From positions 22,011,007-22,075,006 of the forward strand of contig OX326957.1 of the NCBI GenBank assembly GCA_946800325.1: a stretch of DNA of 64,000 bases. Direction: 5' to 3'. Numbering within the stretch: the first letter of the stretch is position 1; every line of letters starts with the position of its first letter. The notes below the pieces were generated by a model. The model was not told the DNA's origin and ran no database searches. It worked only from the letters and a program-made list of their open reading frames with translations. This document shows, piece after piece, positions 1 through 10,822 of the stretch. The position numbers and the translations under genes were made by a program. Origin of the DNA: Luzula sylvatica (Eukaryota > Streptophyta > Magnoliopsida > Poales > Juncaceae).

Positions 1-543
1 ATCACTTAAACTATCCAAATTATACCTTCAAAAGAGAGAATCATTGCTATACCACTGAGTTAGATAATCTTCTAAAACATTCTTAGAGATTAGATTTCCC
101 TCTTCTCCTTTCAAATACTATTCCCAACTTGCGTGACCGATCACGTCTTAGTTCGTATTTAGAAATTGTAATAGGCTAGTACAAAAAGTGTAAAGAGCCT
201 TAGCTATAGATCGATAGAAGCGTGTAAATCGATCTAGGCAAATCCTTGTAATCGAGTTGAGTTGGAATTCAATCGAAAGCCAAAAAGAGGCACAAGATAT
301 TCCCGGAGACGTAGGTACTTGCCACTAATCGAATCGGTCGATTAAGCAAGTAAAGGGTGAGTTAAAGCTACAGAGCAACCACCTACCGAACTCCGTAATC
401 AACATCGTGTGTTCACGTGTTCGGTATCTTCTACTCTATTTAAATTTCATTAATTAGCTTCCGCAAGAAGAATTTGTATACCTAGTCGAAAATTGCCCAC
501 TAGGTTACCTATTCACCCCCCTCTAGGTTAGAATTAACCAACA
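1..543 (+). mobile_element. Right part of a copia-type LTR (probable), cut by the window edge
   Basis: The stretch just before 543 reads CTATTCACCCCCCTCTAG, which resembles the 3' end of many plant Ty1/copia LTRs. It is followed by ACCAACA and then CAGAGCC, which resembles the end of the initiator-Met primer-binding site (TGGTATCAGAGC) with its first half altered. No gag-pol reading frame follows, so if this is an LTR it is a solo or deleted copy. The left end lies outside the window, and I could not compare two LTRs. Confidence 0.4.
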
Positions 544-1270
544 GCAGAGCCACAAGTGTCGCTCCTCTACGTGTATCCACCTTGACTCGGAAGACGTCGA
601 TCGCGGGTGCAACTGCCTAGACGAAGCACCGGCGAACTTGCTCGATTGATTGATTCTCTATACCGAGAAAAACTCCTTTTTCTCGGTTTTTCTCTCTTCG
701 CACACTTTCGCTCTATGAAAGGTGGCTCTCAATTTTATGGATAATTCTATTAATTAGAATGATTGGACTGCTTGATATGAGAGATAAATATCCTAATTAT
801 ATCACATAGGATTATGATGGGTCAAAAGACATGTATATCCAATATACACCCTTTCACACAGAAAACTGCATGAACCTGTTCAGTATTCTGTCCATACGAA
901 ATTGGTAAATTCTTCTGACAGAAAATCAACCTACACGAACGTTATAGATAATCTTATTATCTACCAAACACAATTTTCCTGGCCCAATTGGAGTTCGTAT
1001 GCAAAAGTTATAACAGTTTTAATAACTGTATGTCATACTGTTGCACCCTTTCGGTATTTCATTGAAACGACACTGATACTTCGTTCATATGAAATATATT
1101 TCTACATGAAGGTTATAGATAATCTTATTATATATCTAACCCAATTTGAACCATTCAAATTGGATTTTCCTACTGAAAGTTATGACCACAAATGTACGCT
1201 TACATTCGTTCATCCTTGTGTACACTTTTACGGTTGATCCGAAACTGTATTTCCTTCAGAAACCACATCA
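544..1270. other. Non-coding stretch with a hairpin and an internal duplication
   Basis: No convincing gene. Bases 663-687 form a short hairpin (CCGAGAAAAA opposite TTTTTCTCGG). A block with GTTATAGATAATCTTATTAT occurs at about 940 and again at about 1111, so the segment contains a diverged tandem duplication of roughly 170 bp. A 111-codon open frame spanning it (902-1237) shows no recognisable domain and is probably chance. Confidence 0.4.
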
Positions 1271-1413
1271 CACAATCTAATGGTTAATAATCATGATAAG
1301 CATGATTATGTGGCTTCGTACACAATCTAATGGTTAATAATCATGATAAGCATGATTATGTGGCTTCGTACACAATCTAATGGTTAATAATCATGATAAG
1401 CATGATGATGTGG
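1271..1413. repeat. Tandem repeat, 50-bp unit, about 2.9 copies, each with a palindrome
   Basis: The 50-bp unit starts at 1271, 1321 and 1371. The first two copies are identical and the third differs at a few bases near its end. Each copy contains the near-perfect palindrome ATAATCATG-ATAAG-CATGATTAT, so the array can form a series of short hairpins. Function unknown. Confidence 0.9.
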
Positions 1414-1950
1414 TTTCATGAGAAGACTCAAAGATATGTGCAAAATAAAGGGGTGGGTAAATTAATCAGGAGTTATCAATTCTTAATTCTCTTGTAACAT
1501 ATTTTTAATCTTATCTTTATATTCTACAATCTCAATAAATATTTCTTACATTTTAATGTTGAAAACAATTATCTAATTGTTTATATTAATTAACATAAAC
1601 AAGTAGATATTATAAAGTTATGTTAAAGTTGTAAAATTTTAGGGTGATGACATTGCAAGAACTAACATGGATTAACTAAGAGCAATTAAAAAAAATTCTA
1701 ACAAATGAAATTTATATCCCTATTTATTTTGGTTGCTATTTATTATATTTATATATTTATTAGTGTTATTATCTTCCCTCAATCATGCAAAAGTATTTTT
1801 TTAATATTATGAATAATCAAATACAATAAATATTCAAATATAAATAAGTCAAGTAATTCATGCATTTCGTTTTTTTCATCTTAATGATGTCCATGCTTTT
1901 AATATTCATCTACAAAATGATATTTAGTCTTTGAATATGTAAAAAGTGTC

Positions 1951-1992
<42 letters not shown>
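1414..1992. other. AT-rich spacer ending in an ATT microsatellite
   Basis: No gene seen. The last 42 bases (about 1951-1992) are an uninterrupted TTA/ATT microsatellite. Confidence 0.7.
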
Positions 1993-2340
1993 GAGCCCTT
2001 TTACTATGCCCCCCATATATCACCACATTAATCGTGATGTTGTCATCATGACATCACGATTAAATGAGAGCTCCCATTTGCACCCAAAATGTTCCCCAAT
2101 TAATTTTGTAATTTTAATTTGATTATTTTAATTAAAAATTAATACATTGAACCATCGATTAGTTTAATTAGAAGTTAATTAAATATACTTTTAATTGCAT
2201 TTTATTTAGATGTTAATTGAATGTTTAATTAATTGGGTGCAAATTGGAGGCATGAATTAGTAAGCATGACAAAATGATGTCATGCTTACTCCATCATGAT
2301 TTGGGGGTGAAATGGTTGGGAAGCGTATAATTTTCCTTAT
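1993..2340. mobile_element. MITE family A, copy 1 (C-rich ends, AT-rich core)
   Basis: The left end reads TTTTACTATGCCCCCC and the right end GGGAAGCGTATAATTTTCC, forming imperfect terminal inverted repeats. Inner arms such as GCTCCCATTTGCACCC and its near complement GGGTGCAAATTGGAG also pair, so the unit is foldback-like. Related copies lie at about 15112-15405 and 58898-59168. There is no coding capacity. The superfamily cannot be assigned because the TSD is unclear. Confidence 0.65.
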
Positions 2341-2776
2341 TATTATTATTATTATCATGACATGTCATTTTTACATTTCTCATTCCAATATATATTTATA
2401 ATATATATTTATGGAGGATAATTGCACTAATTGATAAATATAATAAATATTAATCATCATTAATAGAGACATAATTGTCATTTGATAAAAAAAAAAATTG
2501 ATCGCTCTTAATTAAGTCATGTCAGATTTTGCAATAGCGCCACCTAATTTTATTGGTATTATTCGCAACAAATAACACAACAGACTTTTCATAATGACCA
2601 AAAACGATAATAGGAAGGGGTTTACGGTTTACCATAAGAAATGAGGCATGAGATGGTTCATGATGACAATATGTGACTCATGGTGGCATAAAGATGAAAA
2701 TAGGTGGTTCATGGTGGCTAACATAGGTGGACAGAGATGCTTCGTAATGATAGGAGAGACAAGCATACATAGGTGA
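2341..2776. other. Non-coding spacer
   Basis: No gene seen. The part from about 2640 repeats short phrases such as GATGAAAATAGGTGG and TCATGGTGGC in degenerate form. One of these phrases recurs beyond the next transposon at about 4205, which suggests that the transposon split a simple degenerate repeat. Confidence 0.5.
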
Positions 2777-2784
2777 CTCATGGT

Positions 2785-4186
2785 CAATGTTGTAAAATAC
2801 GAAAAACGGTACGGAACGGTTGGGGACCGTAAAACGGGATTACTGTAAAACGGTGGAAAAACGGTGAAAAAACGGTGAAAATACGATCACCGAAATCGAT
2901 AATAATTTAATTAAAATTTATAGATAAAATCAAAAAAATATATAATAATTTAATTTTTTTAATAGTAAAAAAATAACTCAAACAATATCCAACTTAAAAA
3001 AATTACTCACTGGCAGTGGCAGATACTAAGTCGATATTAGGTCATAATTATAAAGACATAATAAATTACTCACTGGCAGTGACATTATAAATTAGCAAAC
3101 ACACGGCCTCAATTAAAAATACACAAATAAAACAATCAATTGAAAATAGCCATTATCATTTGCCAATTGCCACTGTCAATTATAAAGACTCAAATAACAT
3201 ACTAAATTGAAATTAAAAAAAAAAAAGTATCCAGTATCCATTATAAATTCTATATACACATCGAATATACCAAGTTGAGACGATTTGAAGATTCGATATT
3301 AGGTCAGAACCGAGTCGAGTCCAATTTCGAAGAATCGAAGAATTGAGTCGAGTCCAAATTCCAATTTTAGTCTTGTCAGCCACTGTCGTGAGAAAGAAAA
3401 TCAATTAGTTGCGACTTCAATTATATTTCACAACTTCACATTCAGCCACTGTCGTGAGAAAGAAATTGAAGACTCGAAATTAGGTCATAATTACCAGAAA
3501 TAGGAAATAATTGAGTTAAACTCGAAACTAGGTCAGAATGAAGAATGCTCCAGTCGCCACAATCACCACAATCGAGTCGTCCCTTCGCTGCCACAATCGC
3601 CACAATCGAGTCGTCTCCAGTCGTCGGTCGAGTCAGCAGCAGCACGCGACCTACTCGAGAGAGATTTAGAGCGAGGCGAGGCGAGGCGCTGATTTCGAGC
3701 GAGGCGAGTTCAGCACCTGTTTGAGAGAGGCTGCGAGGCGAGTTCAGCACCTGCTTCTTCGATTTGAGAGCGTGAGAGAGTGAGTGAGGCGAGAGTGGAA
3801 GCGTGAGAGAGGCGAGGACACTCGCTGTTGGACTTCGACTTCGAGCGAGAGAGAGAGTGAGTGAGGCGAGAGTGAGGCACTGAGGCGAGAGCAGTTTGGG
3901 CGAGAGGGAGATAAGGACCCTGGAACCAATGGGCCCAAAAAAAAAGAATTTTATTGGGCTTTAGATGGGCTAAAAAAATAATAAAACTGAAAAATATGAT
4001 TTTTGTTGCGAAAAACGACCGTTTTTCGGTCCGAAAAACGTTTTTCGCCAAAAAAAAAACGGTCAAACACGTAAAAAAACGTTTGACCGTTTTTTCAATC
4101 CGTCTTGCAAAAAACGGGACGTTTTTCCACCGAAACACCGTTTTTTCACCATTTTTCACCGTTTTTCACCGTTTTTTACAACACTG
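2785..4186. mobile_element. Non-autonomous hAT-type transposon, 1.4 kb
   Basis: The left end is CAATGTTGTAAAATACG and the right end, read inward, is CAGTGTTGTAAAAAACG. They are inverted repeats with the CARTG start typical of hAT elements. The element is flanked by an 8-bp direct repeat CTCATGGT at 2777-2784 and 4187-4194, the hAT target-site length. Both subterminal zones carry many copies of ACGGT / ACCGTTTTT, likely transposase-binding sites. The interior has no transposase, only low-complexity GAGGCGAGAG-like repeats (3660-3900) and two copies of a CGAGTTCAGCACCTG phrase. Open frames inside are repeat artefacts. Confidence 0.85.
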
Positions 4187-4194
4187 CTCATGGT

Positions 4195-4686
4195 ATCTTC
4201 TCGAGATGAAAATAGGTGGCCCTCGTACAGCAAGGTGATTCATAGTAATAGTAATTATATTATATTATATTATTTTCAAAGAAATAAATAATAGATGAGG
4301 ACTCGTGAGTCCTCTCTATTTAAAAAAAAACAGAAAAATTAAAAAAATATGTAATATACAAGCTATGATGAATTATTTGGACAAAATAAGAGAAAATAGA
4401 GGAACAAGGGAGGAGAAGGAACTAAATGTATAATTTCTCATTTCTTGATGGTTCATGTTTGATGTGATTCTTACAACAAAATACACATATTTATAGGACT
4501 CATGGTACATATATAACATATAACATATGTACATGCACTCTTTAATTCTAAACACAAACTCTTTAAACTCCCAAATTAATCTTTCAAAAAAAAAAATCAA
4601 TGGACTTCGAACATTTTGGGCCAACTTAGATTTAGAGAAAAGGATGATGCATCATGATTAATGTACGGCCAATTTCAAATCTTTGA
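4195..4686. other. 3' flank of the AAA-ATPase gene with a LINE-tail-like hairpin
   Basis: Around 4288-4333 the sequence TAGATGAGGACTCGTGAGTCC forms a hairpin followed by CTCTATTT and an A-run. Almost the same tail ends the non-LTR insertion at about 7705-7747 and, reversed, the LINE at about 32805-32855, so this may be a severely truncated LINE 3' end. No TSD could be confirmed. Bases 4667-4696 are a direct repeat of 4771-4800, which lies in the last exon of the gene. Confidence 0.45.
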
Positions 4687-7600
4687 TCAAATTTTCAAAT
4701 CTTTGAACAATTTATAGAAAAGGTTAAGTGGGCAGTCATCTCTTTCTGTAGTTTTCTCTGCTTCTTCCTTGGCCAATTTCAAATCTTTGATCAAATTTTC
4801 GAGACACGCCTGCGCTTCGTTTCTCGTATTCTTTCTCGGCATCAAGCCTTCTGCCACGTCAGCAGGGGTCATATTTACCTCCGACAGTAATTCTCGGATC
4901 GTCTCGAATAAATCGTGCTCCTCGACCCCAATGTAGGTTTTAGCCAAAGCCTTGAATGAAAAATATTGAAAATTTAATTATTAGTCAGTTTTTATAAACA
5001 ATATATAAATATATTACTTTGAAAGCTTCGAATGTGCAATAAGACATCTCTATATGCATGTCCATTCTGCCTCTTCTAATCAATGCCGGGTCGAGTTTCT
5101 CAACATAATTGGTCGTGAAAATTATTATCCTCTCACGGCCACATGACGACCATAATCCATCGATAAAATTCAAAAGCCCCGAAAGAGTAACCTACTCCAT
5201 TTTACATTATCGATTAGACCCGACTTATCAAATGAGTTAACAAATAAGACCACATTACCGTACTAGCCTCGTCCTTCTCGTCCACCACCATAGGTGGTGT
5301 CTTCTTCTTTTTCTTCTTTTTCTTCTGATCTTTCGTCTCGTTGTTCTCATTCCGCTTGCCAGTCAGATCGAGGGAACAATCAACATCCTCGATGACAATA
5401 ATAGACTTACCAGATGTTTCTCTAAAGATTTTTCGTAATTCCCGGTTGTTTTCGACAGCTGTCAATTCAAGATCATAAATGTCGTAATCTAAAAAGTTTG
5501 CTATCGCTGCTATCATCGTAGACTTGCCGGTTCCGGGAGGGCCGTGCAAGAGGTATCCGCGCTTCCAAGCCTTTCCAATTTGTTTATAATACTCTTTTCC
5601 TATTACATACCGAAATTTAATGAAATTTTAGTTTCATATAAATACTAAGTTGCTAATAAAGTTTTTTTTTTCTTTGGTTGTATTATTACCTTCTCGAAAG
5701 GTTACGAGGTCGTCTAAGATCTCTTTCTTCTTAATCGGGTCCATGGCAAGAGTGTCAAAGGTGGCAGGGTGCTCGAAGGCCACGTGGCTCCAGATAGACT
5801 GTCTATGGCCCTCCCAACTGCTACTTGGATTATTGGTGAAGAGGCGTTTTTGCCGGTTGGAGACGGTGAAAGCTCGACCTTGCTTGAGGACATGATTTAA
5901 GTACGCACCTTCGATTAATTCTCGATTGCGCTTATGAAAAGTTATGCGGTAGTATCTAATTTTGATAAATTAACATGAAGTGATGTCATCGAAGATATTA
6001 TTGTGAAATGTGATGTACAAGTATAATTTTTCTTAGAAGGAGGAAGGCATATCCAAATCATTAATTATACCAAACAATACAATTTTTAAAAAACCCTCAT
6101 ATTTTAATCCAATAATCATTGGGTCCTTTTGGGGAGAAGGGCATAACAAGGCTATCTTTATGGGGGAGAGATTTAGCTTTTGTATTGAGCTGTGTAAAGG
6201 ATCAATAAGTAGTCTAAATTGGAGAAATTTAGAAGAAAATGGAAACAAGAAAATAAGGAGGGAGGGAGATAAAAACAACAACAAAATTATGGATAATGAA
6301 ATGATTTCACTATCCATTTGTTTTGGCACACATGGTCTTACTCTAAAAATACACAAGCCATACTCTAATATATACCAGCAAAAACCAACATCAACCCAAG
6401 ATCCAATCCATCAGTCAAATCCTCAAACACGAGCCAACAATTATGATAATTGCAATTTGATTCTATCAATACCTAAAAATCCAGAATTAATACTTTCAAA
6501 GGGGCAATGCTCAAATTATCGTTCTTACAAAGGCAAAGAGAAGAAGCAAGAGGATATAGAGAGAGGATTAGAGAAACCAAGGGAGAATGATGCGCCAGAG
6601 GTGGAAATTAAAGCAATAAGAGAGGAACAAAAAGGCAAAAAAGTATTAAAAACAAAGAAAGCAAATAAAAAATCGAATGATTTCAATTTAAAACATAAAA
6701 GAGAAGAATTGTGTGAAGAACAAAGGAGAAGTGCCAGGTTAAAGGATAAGCAAAATGGTAGTTATATTTCTCCAATTGGGAAAGCCCAACTGGTACAATA
6801 CAAAGAGCTTGATAGAGGAGTAAGAAGAAAATATACCAAATCAACAAAAATTAAGCCTACACAAATCCAACCAATATATTTAGAAAATAAAGATATTCTG
6901 AATGAGGAGGACATATTGGAAATTCTAAGCAGTACTGGTATCGAACTATCACCAGATAAATACAGCATATTAAAAGAGCTCATAGGTGAACCAAACAATC
7001 TTAAATGATAAGGAGGCAAAGAGTGAGATATTGTACAATGGAGTATATATGCAGGGCGGAGAATAAAAGAAAGAGTTCCAATTTTCTATAAATCAGATGC
7101 GAGAACTGTTAGAAGATTACTTGAAAAAGAGAGAGAAGAAGGGTTTCAAAATAAAAAAATTCCGACTTCGATTAGTAAAGGGAACTTACATGGACAGCTC
7201 AAGTGATCTACTTCATGGTATCTTCTCGTCCAGGAAAAGCATATGCATCAAGTTTGTACATATTTTTGCTTTCATTTTCCTCAAGCTCGAGTCAGGTTTG
7301 TAGTAATTGATGAACAAAATAAAGTGGAGTTGAAGTCGATTTATCAGTGGTGGGACGAGATAATGAGGATCGAGAAGAGGAGTTTTCAATTTATGGATGG
7401 ATCGAGTAGAGGAAAAAATGGTGAAGTCTGAAGAGGAGAGATGGCTTGAAGAGGAAGGTTTCGTGTTTACCAGGATTTCTTTTTCCAAATTCATATTTAG
7501 GATTTTCTTTCTCGGTTAACTCTAAGATTCTTAATTCTGTATTAGTCATATATCTAGGAATTCTTTTTCTTGTACGTGGGTTGTATATGTTATTTGTGAA

Positions 7601-8204
7601 ATGTTAGCATAACTCTGCATAAGGGACATATTAAGATTTAGAATTTCATTTTTGAAATTCGAATTCTTATAGTAATTGTATCATTTTTAATGAAAAAACA
7701 ATAGACGGAGGACTTGTGAACCTTCTCTATTTTTCTCAAAAAAAAAAAAGTATAATTTTCCTTTGCAATATTAGTTTGATACCTGAGTTCCTCCTCGCCA
7801 GGATACATGCTAATAGTGCTCGATTTTGGTTGGCGCATCGAGGCGAACCACCAGATTTTGGTACCATCGAAAACATCTATCACCTCCTCATAATCATCGA
7901 TGGTCACGAGGGGTCTGTCGCTCTCTTTGCCGAGCTCGGCCTTCAGCTTCCGAGCCCGATGCAGACAAACCGAGCTTAAGTAGGCCTCAGAAGCCGAATA
8001 CAAGTCGTCACGTGCCATATGTTCGCTATCATACTCCTTAATAGTTATTTGATCATACGAATGGACGAAGGATAGTATTTTGTCGAAAAAGTTGGATACG
8101 TATTGCTCTAGTTGTAATGGAATGTGATCTTTCACCATTGCCCAAAGGGAGAGAAAGCTTGCTATGAATGAGCCTACACCTGACCAAGGAATTTGTCCTA
8201 TCAT
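4687..8204 (-). CDS. BCS1-like AAA-ATPase (ASD / AATP1 type), five exons, 488 aa
   Basis: Exons on the minus strand: 8204-7783, 5955-5690, 5599-5259, 5191-5018, 4950-4687. They total 1467 bases in frame, and all introns begin GT and end AG. Residues about 1-30 form an N-terminal membrane-anchor segment, followed by the AAA-associated domain. Walker A (GPPGTGKST) is near residue 249, Walker B (IIVIEDVDCSLD) near 296, and a lysine run follows it. The sensor/arginine-finger block (IIIFTTNYVEKLDPALIRRG) is in exon 4. The plant family comprises membrane-anchored ATPases of mitochondria or ER, often induced by stress, salicylate or ABA. The start at MIGQ fits the family; an in-frame Met 37 codons upstream is less likely. 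Intron 1 holds an antisense retroelement. The final residues (KDLKI) arise from a 30-bp direct duplication at the stop codon. No disabling change is seen. Confidence 0.88.
6035..7747 (+). mobile_element. 5'-truncated non-LTR retroelement inside intron 1 of the AAA-ATPase gene
   Basis: The insertion is flanked by a 16-bp target duplication, AAGTATAATTTTTCTT at 6019-6034 and AAGTATAATTTTCCTT at 7748-7763 (one mismatch), and ends in an A-run. It lies antisense to the host gene. A frame is open from the 5' junction to 7008: lysine-rich and low in complexity, with RRSARLK and a C-terminal ILEILSSTGIELSPDKYSIL segment. It may be part of a LINE ORF1, but I do not recognise it firmly. About 700 bp of mostly non-coding sequence follow. 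The last 45 bp match the tails at about 4288 and 32805. The single TSD mismatch suggests a fairly young insertion. Confidence 0.82.
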
Positions 8205-8713
8205 TTTGTTCCCTCTTGATTTGAGATAATTTGGAGTTTCCGATTGAATACTTATAATAGGAGAATAAATCTTTTTCATCGGGACCATGCAAATGTGTAA
8301 GTCTTTGTGGGACAAGAATTCTATCGAAAGATCCTAGTATGTCGAATTTCCAACCGATTCCCATGTCTTGTTTTTTTACTATCAATTTTCTTTTGAACAT
8401 GTAAAGCAACCATCAAATACTGAAAATATTTTTTAAAAATAATAAGAATATGTGTTGGCAAAATGAAATTTTTTAATAATTTCGAATAGAGGATAAACGC
8501 GGTTTCATGATGGGTAATAATAACCCTCAGAAAGGCAAATCGGTTTTTAATAATGCCCTTTTTCTTTTTGCTTTGAATCCCTCGTCTAGAGAAAACGTGA
8601 GGAAACTATAAAAAATGACTTTTGCTTTGCTTTCCAGTATTCAGGAAGTCTATTTATATCTATTATTTTTGGGGGTTTGAAATGGCGTTCTCGCACATTC
8701 TTGATGTAAAATC
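8205..8713. other. Upstream region of the AAA-ATPase gene
   Basis: This is the probable 5' UTR and promoter of the minus-strand AAA-ATPase gene. A TATA-like stretch (ATATAAATA on the minus strand) lies near 8650-8660, about 450 bp before the ATG. No other gene is visible. Confidence 0.4.
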
Positions 8714-8843
8714 TTGATGTGTCAATCGAAACTGTTTTAATATAATTGATTTGATTGATTAACTCTTAAATTGATGCTTAGTTTAATTGATTTAATTAAA
8801 AAAAATAAGCAATCTAATTAAATATCATCGATTGACGCATCAA
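8714..8843. mobile_element. Short MITE-like inverted repeat, 130 bp
   Basis: TTGATGTGTCAATCGA at 8714-8729 is matched by its inverted copy (one mismatch) at 8828-8843, around an AT-rich core. It has the size and form of a MITE. No clear TSD. Confidence 0.5.
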
Positions 8844-9690
8844 TAATGTTTTATTGAATTATGGAAATTTCATATATTTTTCCTTTCTTTTTTACGGAAA
8901 ATACGAAGCAACAACCGAGAGTGAGTAGCATGATTTCTTAATAGGTTTGATATGGTGTTTCCATAAATCGAGAATGGAAACCATGATGGATTAATTGGAC
9001 TATATTTTTAAAAATCCGAATTTTTGTATAAGTACAAAGATTTCGGATCCAATTGACTGGCTCGATAGATTGACAGATCAAAGTCTTATATAAATCCAAA
9101 TCCAAACTCTAATTATTTTCTCCTTTCATTTAACAGTCGTCAAGCCACACTCACCAACTCCAACCTTTCAAATCCATACATAATTATACACATAACATAT
9201 TAAATTATAATTAATAGATTCATATTTATAATACCTTCAATTATTTTTATCACTCAACTTTTAATTATTCAAATGAGTTGGTTTAATTATTCACGATTGA
9301 ACCTGAATTTTTTTATATGTCCAAATTTAAACTGTTTATTGTTCCAAGTAATTGCTAAATTTTGATTTGTGCAGGATATTTGTTCAAATTAGATTTTAAT
9401 TCTCTTAATTAGTCACCCAACTCTAAATTATTCTCGATTAAACTTTATAAATTGTTCAAATCATACCGTCTTGTCAATTTTTAGTTACCGGAATTGTTTA
9501 AGTTAGTCTCACGATTGTCTCCATGAAATTGTTAATTCAAAATTTTGATAAAATGATATAACAATATTACAAATATTATAGTTATACTTTAGTAATTTAG
9601 TAATATTTATTTTGTAAATAAATGATATATTTATTAATGATATAGTTTTATTATAAATTTGTAAATTTTCTTGTTCGGTTCGATTTTAAG
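8844..9690. other. AT-rich intergenic stretch
   Basis: No open frame of note, no RNA gene and no strong repeat recognised. Confidence 0.6.
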
Positions 9691-10164
9691 TAGGGATGTT
9701 CATTCGGTCGGTTCGGCTCAAACCGAACCGAATAAGACTAAACCGATTTAACTCGGACATAACTAAATTCAAACCGAACGGAACAGTTTTAACTTTGGAA
9801 CCGATTAAAAATCGAACCGAATAAGGAATACTATAATTTTAAAATAAAATAAATTTATAAAAAAATAAACTTTATTTATCAAAAAATATAAATACATGTC
9901 ATAAATATAATTATATTCTTTTATAAGATTAAATCATTTTTGTATATATTAACACTAACATATTAAAAAATATGAAAAATTAAATGATAATTGGTCGGTT
10001 CGGTTTAATCGATTTTTAAAACTCCAAAATTGAACCGAATAAACCAAACAATACTATTTTTTGAACCGAACCGAACCAAATAAACCGAAAAACCAAACCG
10101 ATTAAACCGATTTCGACCCGTTCGGTTCGTTATCCGAATAATTCAAACCGTTTGAACACCCTTA
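9691..10164. mobile_element. Non-autonomous hAT-type MITE, 474 bp
   Basis: The termini are TAGGGATGTTCATTCGG and, read inward from the right, TAAGGGTGTTCAAACGG. They are flanked by an 8-bp duplication with one mismatch, ATTTTAAG (9683-9690) and ATTTGAAG (10165-10172). Both subterminal zones are dense in GGTTCGGTTC / GAACCGAACC motifs, as in many plant hAT MITEs. No coding capacity. Confidence 0.8.
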
Positions 10165-10822
10165 ATTTGAAGTCAGTTCAAAATTTAATTCGGAACAATA
10201 TCAATCTAGTTAGGTTCGGTCGGAATCGAGACGGTTTTTTCGGTTCGGTTTGAACCGAACTAAACCGTCGAATACAAATCTCTAATCATATTTGTCTAAA
10301 TAATGATTCGATAAGCTAATTTCGTTGAATTGAATCAAATTGTTTATGAAAATATGGTTATAATTAATCTAAAACAATTATGCAAGTGTTATCTTAAATT
10401 AAATTAGTAATTAAATTTTCAATAGGTATTATCATATATGTGTTTTCATAGATTTAAATTAGGTTATTTGTACAAGAAAATATGTTGTAGTAACTTAAGT
10501 AAATATATGTTATAATTATTCTATGAACATAAACATGATACGTCAAATAAAATTGCAATTTTTTTACATAAGATGTGTAAATATTGATTTCTCAGGGTCT
10601 TATATACAAATGTTGAAATTCAACGAGGATGGACCAATGAACCTAAATATCATTTCTTCTAAATTTCTTACATGGTTTTGAAAAACAGGAACATATAAAA
10701 AAAAATTGTTCAATGGGCCATCCATCACATGAAACTTGGTAGCATATTTTTTATTCGAATATATTAGTATAGGTATATATGTGTCAATTTGTGAGTCGAT
10801 ATGTGTTAGCCAAAAAAAATTT
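10165..10822. other. AT-rich spacer with a second GGTTCGG-rich block
   Basis: Bases about 10205-10275 are again rich in TTCGGTTCGG and its complement. This may be the end of an older hAT-type element into which the 474-bp MITE inserted. The rest is AT-rich with nothing recognisable. Confidence 0.4.

Noticed and set aside
3442..4238. Open frames within the hAT element
   Set aside because: They translate GAGGCGAG repeats and ACGGT subterminal motifs and resemble no protein domain.
7638..8315. Longer start and read-through of the first AAA-ATPase exon
   Set aside because: The upstream in-frame Met adds 37 residues without family resemblance, and the downstream part is intron; the GT at 7782-7781 joins in frame to 5955.
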